Of a DNA stretch of 26,082 nucleotides, positions 14,520-21,548 are shown in pieces (within the stretch, counting starts at the first letter, position 1; each line of letters starts with the position of its first letter). The DNA lies in assembly GCA_964586055.1 (NCBI GenBank), contig CAZPFX010000013.1, forward strand, positions 1-26,082, given 5' to 3'. The notes under the pieces are model-generated. The model was not told the origin of the DNA. It worked only from the letters and a program-made list of their open reading frames with translations, and made no database searches. The stretch comes from UM-FILTER-42-14 sp964586055. Its GTDB lineage: Bacteria > Patescibacteriota > Microgenomatia > UBA1400 > PJMF01. A program made the translations under genes and the position numbers.

Positions 14520-14876
14520 TTAAACTTTAATTCCTGCTTCTCGTACTGCTTCAGCAAATGAGCGTATTCTACCCAAGTATGCATTTCTACCTCTATCAAA
14601 TGAGGCCATTTTGATCTTCTTCTCAATTAATGCTTTTCCTATTGCTGCTGCGAGTAGTTTGCCTGCCTCAGTTTTTGTAACTTTTTTCTTTGCAAATTGT
14701 TTATCGCTCATTCCGACGATAGTCACTCCAGCATCATCATCAATAGCCTGTACTGATAGATGCTTATTTGATCTATCAACACTGAGTCTTGGACGAACAG
14801 CTGTTCCATGCATATTAGCACGAACGCGCTTCTCTCGAAGTTGTGCGACGGTTTGGTGGTGAAATGATTTAGCCAT
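14520..14876 (-). CDS. rplR: Ribosomal protein L18
   Basis: L18 binds 5S rRNA in the 50S central protuberance. The 118-residue protein has the expected length, the basic start with REKRVRANMHGTAVRPRLSV (14-33), the S-N-K-H-L-S-V-Q-A-I-D-D strand (36-47), and the conserved ending FDRGRNAYLGRIRSFAEAVR then EAGI. It follows rplF by 12 bases and precedes rpsE by two, in the normal spc order. Confidence 0.96.
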   Translation of the reverse strand: MAKSFHHQTVAQLREKRVRANMHGTAVRPRLSVDRSNKHLSVQAIDDDAGVTIVGMSDKQFAKKKVTKTEAGKLLAAAIGKALIEKKIKMASFDRGRNAYLGRIRSFAEAVREAGIKV

Positions 14877-14888
14877 TAGATGTGAAAA

Positions 14889-15428
14889 CTATGCCGAGGC
14901 AGTTTTTCCTTGCTTTCTTCTTACTACTTCGTCTTCGTATCGAATGCCCTTGCCCTTATATGGCTCTGGTGGGCGGACGCTTCTGATCTCGGCTGCGATT
15001 TGACCAACACGCTGTTTATCTACTCCAGTTATAACAACTGTGTCATTTCCCTGAACGCTTAATGACAAGCCATCTTTTGCTGGGACTTCAACTGTGTGTG
15101 AAAAACCAACTGCGAGTGAAATTCCTTGACCTTTTGCCTGAACACGATAACCTGTGCCTACCAACTTAAGAGTCTTGGTAAAACCTTCAGTGACACCAGC
15201 AACTGCATTTTGAAGTAAACTTCTGATAAGACCATGGTTAGAACGAGCCTGCTTTAAGTCATTTGTTCTCTCTACAACAATCTCTTCTGGCGAAATGGCT
15301 AGCTTTACGTATTGGACAGTTGGAACGGAGATCATTCCCTTTGGACCTTTAACTTCAACCGAGTCTTTCAATTCTGTAATTGAAACTCCAGCTGGAATAA
15401 TAATTGGCTTTTTTCCGATTCTTGACAT
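14889..15428 (-). CDS. rplF: Ribosomal protein L6
   Basis: L6 supports the sarcin-ricin loop and the GTPase-associated centre of the 50S subunit. I chose the ATG giving MSRIGKKPIIIPAGV, the universal L6 start, two bases after the rpsH stop. An in-frame ATG 18 bases upstream would overlap rpsH and add six unusual residues. The 178-residue product has the two repeated L6 domains and the signature PPEPYKGKGIRYEDEVVRRK near its end. Confidence 0.97.
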   Translation of the reverse strand: MSRIGKKPIIIPAGVSITELKDSVEVKGPKGMISVPTVQYVKLAISPEEIVVERTNDLKQARSNHGLIRSLLQNAVAGVTEGFTKTLKLVGTGYRVQAKGQGISLAVGFSHTVEVPAKDGLSLSVQGNDTVVITGVDKQRVGQIAAEIRSVRPPEPYKGKGIRYEDEVVRRKQGKTASA

Positions 15429-15430
15429 AT

Positions 15431-15820
15431 TTACCAGACTTGGCAAAGGAGCTCGCCGCCGACGTTTCGTTTGCGGGCCTCTCTTTGCGTTAGCAATCCT
15501 TGATTTGTAGATAATATGGTGATGCCATAGCCACCGAGTGCTTGTGGAATTTTATTAGCAGGTGCATAAACACGGCGTCCAGGCTTAGAAAGACGTTTGA
15601 CGTCATTTACCGCTGGAATTCTACCAATGTACTTTAGAACAAGGTGAAGAACTGGAAATTGCCCAGTTTTGTCGATGCTAACTTTCTCAAGATAGCCTTC
15701 AGCAACGAGAATATCGGCTAATGAATGTTTCAGTCTAGAATAAGGTACCTCAAGCTCAGTGTGTCGAGCCCAGAGAGCATTCTTAATTCTGATTAGTAGA
15801 TCTGCTATTGGATCGGTCAT
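15431..15820 (-). CDS. rpsH: Ribosomal protein S8
   Basis: S8 binds helix 21 of 16S rRNA and is a key 30S assembly protein. The 129-residue protein is of family length, starting MTDPIADLLIRIKNALWARH and ending GGELLCQVW, close to the usual GGEVLCYVW. The conserved STNQGLLTQREARKRNVGGE segment (about 105-124) is intact. It lies four bases after rpsN and two before rplF. In E. coli S8 represses the spc operon through an rplE-region RNA mimic; no such mimic is recognised here. Confidence 0.97.
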   Translation of the reverse strand: MTDPIADLLIRIKNALWARHTELEVPYSRLKHSLADILVAEGYLEKVSIDKTGQFPVLHLVLKYIGRIPAVNDVKRLSKPGRRVYAPANKIPQALGGYGITILSTNQGLLTQREARKRNVGGELLCQVW

Positions 15821-15824
15821 ATTT

Positions 15825-16055
15825 CTACTTACTTGCCTTTACAACGCCTGGCAACTTTCCTTGATTAAATAATTCACGAAATGTCAATCTGCTGACTCCA
15901 AAGTATCTCATGTAACTTCTCGGCCGGCCGGTTATTTTACATCGATTCACTCCTCGAGTCGATACTCGATTTGGTTTTGTCACGCCAGACATTATTAATG
16001 CCTTCCTCTTGGCGAGAATTTTTGTTGATTTAGCTATTTTTGATTTTTTTGCCAT
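15825..16055 (-). CDS. rpsN: Ribosomal protein S14, short zinc-free form
   Basis: S14 is a 30S head protein. The C-terminal half, NRCKITGRPRSYMRYFGVSR (37-56) followed by LTFRELFNQGKLPGV, is clearly S14. At 76 residues it is between the 61-residue zinc-binding form and the roughly 100-residue zinc-free form. C39 is the only cysteine, so the CxxC-CxxC zinc site is absent. The last residues are KASK instead of the almost invariant KASW; the codon before the TAG is AAG. AGGAGT overlapping the rplE stop supplies a good ribosome site. Confidence 0.95.
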   Translation of the reverse strand: MAKKSKIAKSTKILAKRKALIMSGVTKPNRVSTRGVNRCKITGRPRSYMRYFGVSRLTFRELFNQGKLPGVVKASK

Positions 16056-16058
16056 TTT

Positions 16059-16622
16059 TTACTCCTGTGTGGTTTCTTTCATAAATGGCATACCTAGCGC
16101 TTCGAGCAATTTGAAAGCTGAATCATTTGTTTTTGCCGAAGTAACAAATACGATCTGGAAACTACGGATTCTCTCGATAGTATCATAGTTAACCTCTGGG
16201 AAAATTATTTGCTCATGAACACCCAAACTATAATTTCCATTGCCGTCGAAGGCAGTTCTTGGCACACCTTGGAAATCTTTAACTCTTGGCAAAGCAATAC
16301 TGAGAAGTTTCTCTAAAAACTGCCACATGCGCTTTCCTCTGAGAGTTACTGTAACGCCCATTGGATCACCCTCGCGAAGTTTAAAGTTAGCGATGGATTT
16401 GCGTGCGAGAGTTATGATTGGCTTTTGACCAGTAATGCTTGCGAATTGCTCACTGACATTCTCCAGTGCGGCCTTACGAGCTCTTGGCTCTTGAGGATCA
16501 CTGACGCCCATATTTACCACGATTTTCTTTAATCTTGGCAAAGCAAAACTACTCGTAATACCCAGTTCTTTTTGCAACTGAGGCAACACGGAATCTTGGA
16601 AGTGTTTTTTTAACTTGGTCAT
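16059..16622 (-). CDS. rplE: Ribosomal protein L5
   Basis: L5 binds 5S rRNA and contacts the 30S head and P-site tRNA. The 187-residue protein (family about 180) has the conserved KKIVVNMGVSDPQEPRA block (29-45), ITGQKPIITLARKSIANFKLREGDPMG, and the C-terminal EQIIFPEVNYDTIERIRSFQ. It lies three bases after rplX. Its stop overlaps the Shine-Dalgarno of rpsN. Confidence 0.97.
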   Translation of the reverse strand: MTKLKKHFQDSVLPQLQKELGITSSFALPRLKKIVVNMGVSDPQEPRARKAALENVSEQFASITGQKPIITLARKSIANFKLREGDPMGVTVTLRGKRMWQFLEKLLSIALPRVKDFQGVPRTAFDGNGNYSLGVHEQIIFPEVNYDTIERIRSFQIVFVTSAKTNDSAFKLLEALGMPFMKETTQE

Positions 16623-16625
16623 ATC

Positions 16626-16961
16626 TTACTTTTTCTTTTTCTCAATTTTTGGCTCTGGCATAACTCCGCCGGATTTCTTAAAGATTCTAATCTTTTGTCC
16701 GTCTTTTTTTGTAGTTTCAAAACCAATTCTGTCTAACTGATCCTTTTCATTTAGGACCGCGATGTTGCTCACTGGAAGAGGCCTCTCTCTTCTGACTATT
16801 TCTCCAGCTTGACCTTGCTGAGGTTTTTTATGTTTGGCATACATATTAACTCCAGCTATGACAACTTTATTTTTTGAAGGAATAACTGAGGCGATAGAGC
16901 CAACTTTGCCCTTATCTTTACCTGCGGTTACTCGAACTTTATCACCAACTTTAAACTTCAT
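16626..16961 (-). CDS. rplX: Ribosomal protein L24
   Basis: L24 starts 50S assembly by binding the 5' end of 23S rRNA. The 111-residue protein opens with a KOW motif (KFKVGDKVRVTAGKDKGKVG, 2-21) and continues with VIAGVNMYAKHKKP. It ends with a Lys-rich tail (EKKKK). Its ATG shares one base with the rplN stop (TAATG). Length and position are normal for the spc cluster. Confidence 0.97.
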   Translation of the reverse strand: MKFKVGDKVRVTAGKDKGKVGSIASVIPSKNKVVIAGVNMYAKHKKPQQGQAGEIVRRERPLPVSNIAVLNEKDQLDRIGFETTKKDGQKIRIFKKSGGVMPEPKIEKKKK

Positions 16962-17335
16962 TAGAGTACCTCCGGAGCGAGACTAGCAATTTTGCTGAAA
17001 CCTCTATTTTTAACTTCTCTAGCAATTGGGCCAAAAACACGTGTTCCAACAGGAATTGAATTTTTTCTTGACTCAATAATAACGGCAGCATTGTCATCGA
17101 ACCTGACATAAGTACCGTTTTCTCTTCTGAATTCTTTGCGAGTTCTAACGATGACTGCTTTAACTTTTTCACCACGTTTTATTTGTGACTGTGGGTCAGC
17201 AAAAATAACTGATGCTGCAACGATATCACCAACATAGCCAAAGCGTCTCTTTGAGCCACCATGAACTTGGATTACTCGAATTTTTCTGGCTCCACTGTTA
17301 TCGCAGATGTTGAGAACGGAACGTAGCTGTATCAT
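16961..17335 (-). CDS. rplN: Ribosomal protein L14
   Basis: L14 lies at the subunit interface (bridges B5 and B8) and is a docking site for silencing factors. The 124-residue protein starts MIQLRSVLNICDNSGARKIR and has the conserved GDIVAASV segment, VRTRKEFRRENGTYVRFDDN (about 69-88), and GTRVFGPIAREVKNRGFSKI near the C-terminus. The ATG overlaps the rpsQ stop as ATGA and its stop overlaps rplX as TAATG, so three genes are translationally linked. Confidence 0.97.
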   Translation of the reverse strand: MIQLRSVLNICDNSGARKIRVIQVHGGSKRRFGYVGDIVAASVIFADPQSQIKRGEKVKAVIVRTRKEFRRENGTYVRFDDNAAVIIESRKNSIPVGTRVFGPIAREVKNRGFSKIASLAPEVL

Positions 17336-17577
17336 ATCTTCTTCTCTTCTACTTTACTCACCACTTTGAAGCGCTTTGTCTTACTTACAGGGCTGCAAGC
17401 TCGAATAATCACTTCATCGCCAATTTCTAACTTCAAATCATCATCAATTTGGCAAGCGTATGTTTTAGATCTAGTAACAGATTTACCATACATGGGATGC
17501 TGCCATTGACGCACCACACTTACTCGCGCTGTCTTGAGCGAGTTTAAACCTGTAATTGTACCTTTAACGTCTTTCAT
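17332..17577 (-). CDS. rpsQ: Ribosomal protein S17
   Basis: S17 is a primary-binding OB-fold protein of the 30S subunit. The 81-residue product has the family pattern: G-T-I-T-G-L-N-S-L-K-T-A-R-V-S-V (6-21), the H-P-M-Y-G-K-S-V-T-R-S-K-T-Y segment with the conserved basic loop, and D-L-K-L-E-I-G-D-E-V. It overlaps rpmC (TAATG) upstream and rplN (ATGA) downstream. Confidence 0.96.
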   Translation of the reverse strand: MKDVKGTITGLNSLKTARVSVVRQWQHPMYGKSVTRSKTYACQIDDDLKLEIGDEVIIRACSPVSKTKRFKVVSKVEEKKI

Positions 17578-17783
17578 TATTTAACCAATCTCATCTTTTC
17601 ACCAAGTACTGTCGCTGTGCGGGCAATCATTTTCCTGAGCATTGCTAACTTCGCAGGATTATTTAACTTACCAGCTCTGTGCTCCAAATACGTTTTATTG
17701 TTCTCCTGTCGAAGCTCTTCCAACTTAGTAGTCAGTTCTCCAACTTCGAGTGCTTGTAGTTTTTGTTTATCGTCTTTTTTCAT
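17577..17783 (-). CDS. rpmC: Ribosomal protein L29
   Basis: L29 sits at the tunnel exit beside L23 and helps form the docking site for targeting factors. The 68-residue protein is a helical hairpin with LEVGELTTKLEELRQENNKT (12-31), then HRAGKLNNPAKLAMLRKMIA (35-54), and a basic end. Family length is about 65. The start lies two bases after the rplP stop; the stop overlaps the rpsQ start. Confidence 0.95.
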   Translation of the reverse strand: MKKDDKQKLQALEVGELTTKLEELRQENNKTYLEHRAGKLNNPAKLAMLRKMIARTATVLGEKMRLVK

Positions 17784-17785
17784 CT

Positions 17786-18190
17786 TTATTTCTCAATAAA
17801 TGCTGTTTGTACCGAGAGCTTGTGTCCAGCTTTTCGGAAAGCCTCGCGTGCTACTTCTTCTGTGACACCACTAAGTTCAAAAAGCATCATTCCTGGTCGG
17901 ACAACGGCCACATGCTCTTCAACAGCACCTTTTCCCGAACCCATTTTCACCCCGACTGGTTTTTTTGTAATTGGTTTAGAAGGGAAAATTCTAACCCAAT
18001 ATTTACCAGCGCGTTTGGTCATAAACGTAATCTTTTTTCGAGCTGCCTCAATCTGTCTTCCAGATACCCAACCTCTTGTTGTGGCCTGAAGTCCAAAATC
18101 ACCAAAAGCAATTGTGATGCCACGAACGGCAGTACCGCGTCGTTTGCCTCTAAATTGTTTTCGGAATTTTTCTTTACGTGGAGCTAACAT
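17786..18190 (-). CDS. rplP: Ribosomal protein L16
   Basis: L16 lies near the A-site tRNA elbow and organises the peptidyl-transferase region. The 134-residue protein starts MLAPRKEKFRKQFRGKRRGT and contains FGDFGLQATTRGWVSGRQIE (29-48) and KPVGVKMGSGKGAVEEHVAV (76-95). The segment after GSGKG reads VEEHVA where many relatives have an aromatic residue (EYWVA or EFWVA). Its ATG directly follows the rpsC stop with no gap. Confidence 0.96.
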   Translation of the reverse strand: MLAPRKEKFRKQFRGKRRGTAVRGITIAFGDFGLQATTRGWVSGRQIEAARKKITFMTKRAGKYWVRIFPSKPITKKPVGVKMGSGKGAVEEHVAVVRPGMMLFELSGVTEEVAREAFRKAGHKLSVQTAFIEK

Positions 18191-18841
18191 TTATCTAACC
18201 TCTCCCTTGTTAATCCACACTTTAATTCCAACATATCCTGATCGGGTGCGAGCACCCTTTTCGTAGTAATCAATATTTGCTCTAAGTGTTTGAGTTGGGA
18301 CACTTCCTTTAGAGACTTTTTGGGTGCGAGCAATCTCAGCTCCACCAATTCTACCTGACAAAACAATTTTGACACCCTCAGCACCTGCTTGCATAACTCT
18401 CTCAAGAGCCTGCATCACGGCGCGTCGATGAGGATAACGCTTAACTAGCTGATTAGTTATTCTTTCAACAACTAACTTGGCACTAAGATCTGGCTTAACG
18501 ATTTCTTCTATTCTAAGGTCAACTTTTACCTTATCTTTTCTGCTCTTTGAAACATTAAGAATTCTTTCGATATCTTTTTTGGTTTCTTCAAGATTTGCTC
18601 CACCTTTACCGATGACGACGCCTGGGCGAGAAACAGCAAGGGTTACTTTTATTTTAGTTAAAGATCTCTCAATAATAATGTCAACAATTCCGGCACTCTC
18701 AAGCTTTTTCTCAAGATGTTGACGAAGCATATGATCTTCGAGAACAGTCTTCGCGTAATCAGCTTTCTCAGAAAACCACCTAGAAGAAGAGGTAAATGTA
18801 TTACCTAGTCGGAAGCCAATTGGATTTACTTTTTGTCCCAT
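18191..18841 (-). CDS. rpsC: Ribosomal protein S3
   Basis: S3 forms part of the mRNA entry channel of the 30S subunit. The 216-residue protein starts MGQKVNPIGFRLGNT. It has a type II KH domain with RPGVVIGKGGANLEETKKDI (72-91) and the C-terminal domain with KRYPHRRAVMQALERVMQAG (134-153), GRIGGAEIART, and GYVGIKVWINKGE. It lies 40 bases downstream of rplV, with no strong Shine-Dalgarno. Confidence 0.97.
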   Translation of the reverse strand: MGQKVNPIGFRLGNTFTSSSRWFSEKADYAKTVLEDHMLRQHLEKKLESAGIVDIIIERSLTKIKVTLAVSRPGVVIGKGGANLEETKKDIERILNVSKSRKDKVKVDLRIEEIVKPDLSAKLVVERITNQLVKRYPHRRAVMQALERVMQAGAEGVKIVLSGRIGGAEIARTQKVSKGSVPTQTLRANIDYYEKGARTRSGYVGIKVWINKGEVR

Positions 18842-18881
18842 AACTCTTTCTCGAGAGGCATATTGTACTACGCCTGTTCAG

Positions 18882-19349
18882 TTATTGCTCGTCCTTCTCT
18901 GTTTTTGTCTTCTTCTTTGTTACTTTTTTTACAGTTTTGGTTGCTTTTGCGGCCTTAGGCTTTTCAACAACCTCTTTTTTGGCTGGTTTTGATTCTTCAG
19001 AAACCTCTGCCTCTTTTTCTTTTGATTCCAACTCAACAACAACGTGGCAAGTTTTCTTCAAAATGGTGTGAGCTCGACCTCTGCTAACAGCACGAAATCT
19101 CTTCATGTGTGGGCCATTTTCAACAATTATTGATTTTATAGAAAGCTTATCGGCCGTAATACCATGATTGTGCTCTGCATTCGCCAAAGCCTGTCGAATA
19201 ACTTTAAGAACAAGAATGGAAGCTCTGCGTTCAATTACAGCTAGCTGTCTCAAAGCTGCTTCTATAGACATACCTTTGACAGTATTGGCTACAAGCCTTA
19301 CTTTTCTTGGTGTTTGTCTGGTGTTCTGTTGTGATGCTCTGATTATCAT
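18882..19349 (-). CDS. rplV: Ribosomal protein L22 with charged C-terminal tail
   Basis: L22 lines the polypeptide exit tunnel. The core (1-108) shows QNTRQTPRKVRLVANTVKGM (8-27), QALANAEHNHGITADKL and the tunnel-loop region ending MKRFRAVSRGRAHTILKKT. The remaining 47 residues are a Lys/Glu/Ala/Thr-rich low-complexity tail, giving 155 residues against about 110. It follows rpsS by one base. Confidence 0.96.
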   Translation of the reverse strand: MIIRASQQNTRQTPRKVRLVANTVKGMSIEAALRQLAVIERRASILVLKVIRQALANAEHNHGITADKLSIKSIIVENGPHMKRFRAVSRGRAHTILKKTCHVVVELESKEKEAEVSEESKPAKKEVVEKPKAAKATKTVKKVTKKKTKTEKDEQ

Positions 19350-19350
19350 A

Positions 19351-19635
19351 TTAAGTTTTTGTTAACAATCGTTTTACGACTCTACCATGTCCTCTAAAGG
19401 TTCTTGTTGGAGAGAATTCTCCTAATTTATGTCCAACCATAGCTTCATTCACAAATACCTCAGGAAAAGTTTTTCCTTGATGAACTGCGAAAGTGTGACC
19501 AACGAAATCAGGGACAATAACTGAGTTACGTGCCCAAGTTTTAATTGGGGTTTTATCTCCAGTTTGTTTCTGCTTCTGAACTTTTTTCAGTAGCTTCTCA
19601 TCAACGTATGGTCCTTTTTTGCTTGATCTTGACAT
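19351..19635 (-). CDS. rpsS: Ribosomal protein S19
   Basis: S19 is a 30S head protein near the A site that forms bridge B1a with S13. The 94-residue protein is of family length. It starts MSRSSKKGPYVDEKLLKKVQ and has the hallmark TWARNSVIVPDFVGHTFAVH (33-52), then GHKLGEFSPTRTFRGHG. It lies eight bases after rplB and one before rplV. Confidence 0.97.
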   Translation of the reverse strand: MSRSSKKGPYVDEKLLKKVQKQKQTGDKTPIKTWARNSVIVPDFVGHTFAVHQGKTFPEVFVNEAMVGHKLGEFSPTRTFRGHGRVVKRLLTKT

Positions 19636-19643
19636 AATATTCT

Positions 19644-20477
19644 TTACTTACTTCGTCTATCCCGAACAATATAACGATTACTGTGCTTGCGCTTATTACG
19701 TGTTTTTGTTCCAAGCGCATGCTTACCCCAAGGAGTTTTTGGATATTTCAAACCAATTCCGGATCTACCTTCACCTCCACCATGTGGGTGACTGTCTGGG
19801 TGTTGTGCGGTTCCACGAACTGTTGGTCTAATTCCCAATAAGCGTTTTCTTCCGGCTTTACCAATTTTTCTGTTCTTCCAGAACTGATTTCCAACCTGGC
19901 CGATTGTAGCGAAACACTCCTTCTTTAGCAAACGGAGCTCTTTTGAAGGAAGTTGAACAGTCACATAATCACCATCCTTGGACTGAATTAAGGCAGCAAC
20001 TCCAGCTCCTCGAGCCATTTGAGCGCCTTTTCCTGGTGTTAACTCTAAATTATGAATTGGGATACCGACGGGAATGTTTTCGAGTGGCAAAGCATTACCT
20101 GGTCGAATCTCTGCTTTTTCACCAGCGTTAATAATATCGCCCTCTTTAAGCTCGTCAGGAGCAATAATGTAGGCTTTACCACCATCTGGATAATAAACTA
20201 AGGCAAGATGTGAACTACGCATTGGATCGTACTCAATGTGCTGAACAGTTCCTGGAATGTCTCTGCGAACTCTCTTCCAATCAATGATACGCATTTTTTT
20301 CTTGACACCACCACCACGATGACGAACAGTGATATGACCTTTGAAGCCACGACCCTGTCTTTTCTTGTGACCTGATGCAAGCAATGATTTTTCTGGTTTA
20401 CCCTTGTGAAGATCAGAGCGATCAATTACTAATTGATGGCGTCTACCGGCACTTGTGGCTTTAATTTTTATTAACAT
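19644..20477 (-). CDS. rplB: Ribosomal protein L2
   Basis: L2 is among the oldest 50S proteins, needed for subunit joining and peptidyl transfer. The 277-residue protein has the family length. It has KKRQGRGFKGHITVRHRGGG (38-57), the central SH3-like and OB-fold halves, and the C-terminal HPHGGGEGRSG with the key histidine followed by TPWGKHALGTKTRNKRK. The block before that histidine reads AQHPDS instead of the usual AMNPVD. It lies seven bases after rplW. Confidence 0.97.
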   Translation of the reverse strand: MLIKIKATSAGRRHQLVIDRSDLHKGKPEKSLLASGHKKRQGRGFKGHITVRHRGGGVKKKMRIIDWKRVRRDIPGTVQHIEYDPMRSSHLALVYYPDGGKAYIIAPDELKEGDIINAGEKAEIRPGNALPLENIPVGIPIHNLELTPGKGAQMARGAGVAALIQSKDGDYVTVQLPSKELRLLKKECFATIGQVGNQFWKNRKIGKAGRKRLLGIRPTVRGTAQHPDSHPHGGGEGRSGIGLKYPKTPWGKHALGTKTRNKRKHSNRYIVRDRRSK

Positions 20478-20484
20478 GATTTAT

Positions 20485-20784
20485 TTATTCTTGTGTTCCT
20501 AAGTCAAAAAGGTCGATGGTTTCACCCGACTTAAGTGTTACAAAGGCTCGCTTCGTTTTAGCTGTTGAGCTAGGCAAACGACGTCGTCCGGCTCGCTTGG
20601 TTCGTGATTGATAACAAAGAGTTCGAACGTCAATCACAGTGACTGAAAATAGTTTCGCAATCGCATCTTTGATCTGATCTTTTCTGGCTGAAGGATCGAC
20701 CTCAAAGGTATAGACATTATGACTCTTAGCCCGAGCATATGACTTTTCTGTGATGACTGGTTTTTTAAGTATTCGTGACTGCAT
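20485..20784 (-). CDS. rplW: Ribosomal protein L23
   Basis: L23 sits at the tunnel exit and is the docking point for trigger factor and signal recognition particle. The 99-residue protein has the family pattern: LKKPVITEKSYARAKSHNVYTFEVDPSARKDQIKDAIAKLFSVTVIDVRTL at 6-56, a basic KRAGRRR loop, and KRAFVTLKSGETIDLF. Its ATG shares a base with the rplD stop (TAATG). Confidence 0.96.
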   Translation of the reverse strand: MQSRILKKPVITEKSYARAKSHNVYTFEVDPSARKDQIKDAIAKLFSVTVIDVRTLCYQSRTKRAGRRRLPSSTAKTKRAFVTLKSGETIDLFDLGTQE

Positions 20785-21548
20785 TATGCTTTCTTGGCTA
20801 CCTTTTTGGTTTTCTTAACTGCTGCAGCGACTGGCTTTTTTGGAGCAACTTTTGGAGCTTTCTTAGCTACTGGCTTCTTCTCTACAGGTTTTGCTGATTT
20901 CTTTGTTTCAACCTTCTCTGCGACGACAACATTCTTTATTCGATCGGTAACTACTGCGAGTGAATCCGTGGTGAATAAAATCACTGAAGCCTGAGCTGCT
21001 GGAAGAACTGAAAGTTGGGAAGCACGAATAACTGTTACTTTTGGCAAATTATTTAATGCTCTAAGAGCCTCTGCTGTTGGCTTGGAAAGGACAACAAGAA
21101 TACGCTTTGCCTTTGGAACAACTGCGGCAATAATTGCAGCTGCCTGCTTTGTTTTGCCAGATAATTCTGCTAGAGCGTCAACAATATAAGTATCTTTTAT
21201 CTGTAAAGTTAGAGCTTGAGCTAACGAAGCTCTCTTAAGGGCTGGAGGAAGCGATCTTGTCCAGTTAGCGAGTCCAGTTGGCCCATGAGCAACACCACCA
21301 CCAACAAAAATTGGAGCGGACTTTGCGCCATGTCGGGCATTTCCTGTACCTTTTTGTTTGTAAACTTTTCGTTTTGTCAAAGAAACATTAGCTCTAGTCT
21401 TAACTTTACTTGTGCCCTGGCGTTGGTTAGATCGAGCAATGTGAACTGCCTGAGAAAGCAGCTGTTTATTTGCTGGAACGCCAAACACTGCTGCATCTGC
21501 GGAGATGTTTGATTTTGCGCCAGTAGCTGTTACTTTTTGAATGTTCAT
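20784..21548 (-). CDS. rplD: Ribosomal protein L4 with basic C-terminal tail
   Basis: L4 reaches into the exit tunnel with a long loop. That loop is clear here: KVKTRANVSLTKRKVYKQKG (48-67) followed by TGNARHGAKSAPIFVGGGVAHGP. The C-terminal globular part contains RILVVLSKPT and the DSLAVVTDRIK region. The 254-residue length exceeds the usual 205 or so because of a Lys/Ala/Pro/Val tail of about 45 residues with repeated KKPVAKKAPK units. In E. coli L4 represses the S10 operon; no homologous leader is recognised. Start and stop overlap rplC and rplW as TAATG. Confidence 0.96.
   Translation of the reverse strand: MNIQKVTATGAKSNISADAAVFGVPANKQLLSQAVHIARSNQRQGTSKVKTRANVSLTKRKVYKQKGTGNARHGAKSAPIFVGGGVAHGPTGLANWTRSLPPALKRASLAQALTLQIKDTYIVDALAELSGKTKQAAAIIAAVVPKAKRILVVLSKPTAEALRALNNLPKVTVIRASQLSVLPAAQASVILFTTDSLAVVTDRIKNVVVAEKVETKKSAKPVEKKPVAKKAPKVAPKKPVAAAVKKTKKVAKKA

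Noticed and set aside
15429..15446. Longer start for rplF
   Set aside because: The extra six residues overlap rpsH and are unlike the universal L6 start MSRIGKKPI, which begins at 15428.
18842..18881. Hairpin CTCT...AGAG in the rplV-rpsC gap
   Set aside because: Only four pairs with a six-base loop; too weak to separate from chance.
20784..20880. Repetitive Lys/Ala codons at the end of rplD as a repeat array or CRISPR-like element
   Set aside because: The periodicity follows low-complexity amino-acid coding; there are no regular spacers or palindromic repeats.
20794..20994. Plus-strand open frame opposite the end of rplD
   Set aside because: It is the reverse reading of the Lys/Ala-rich L4 tail, giving a Phe/Thr/Ala-rich product without family features.
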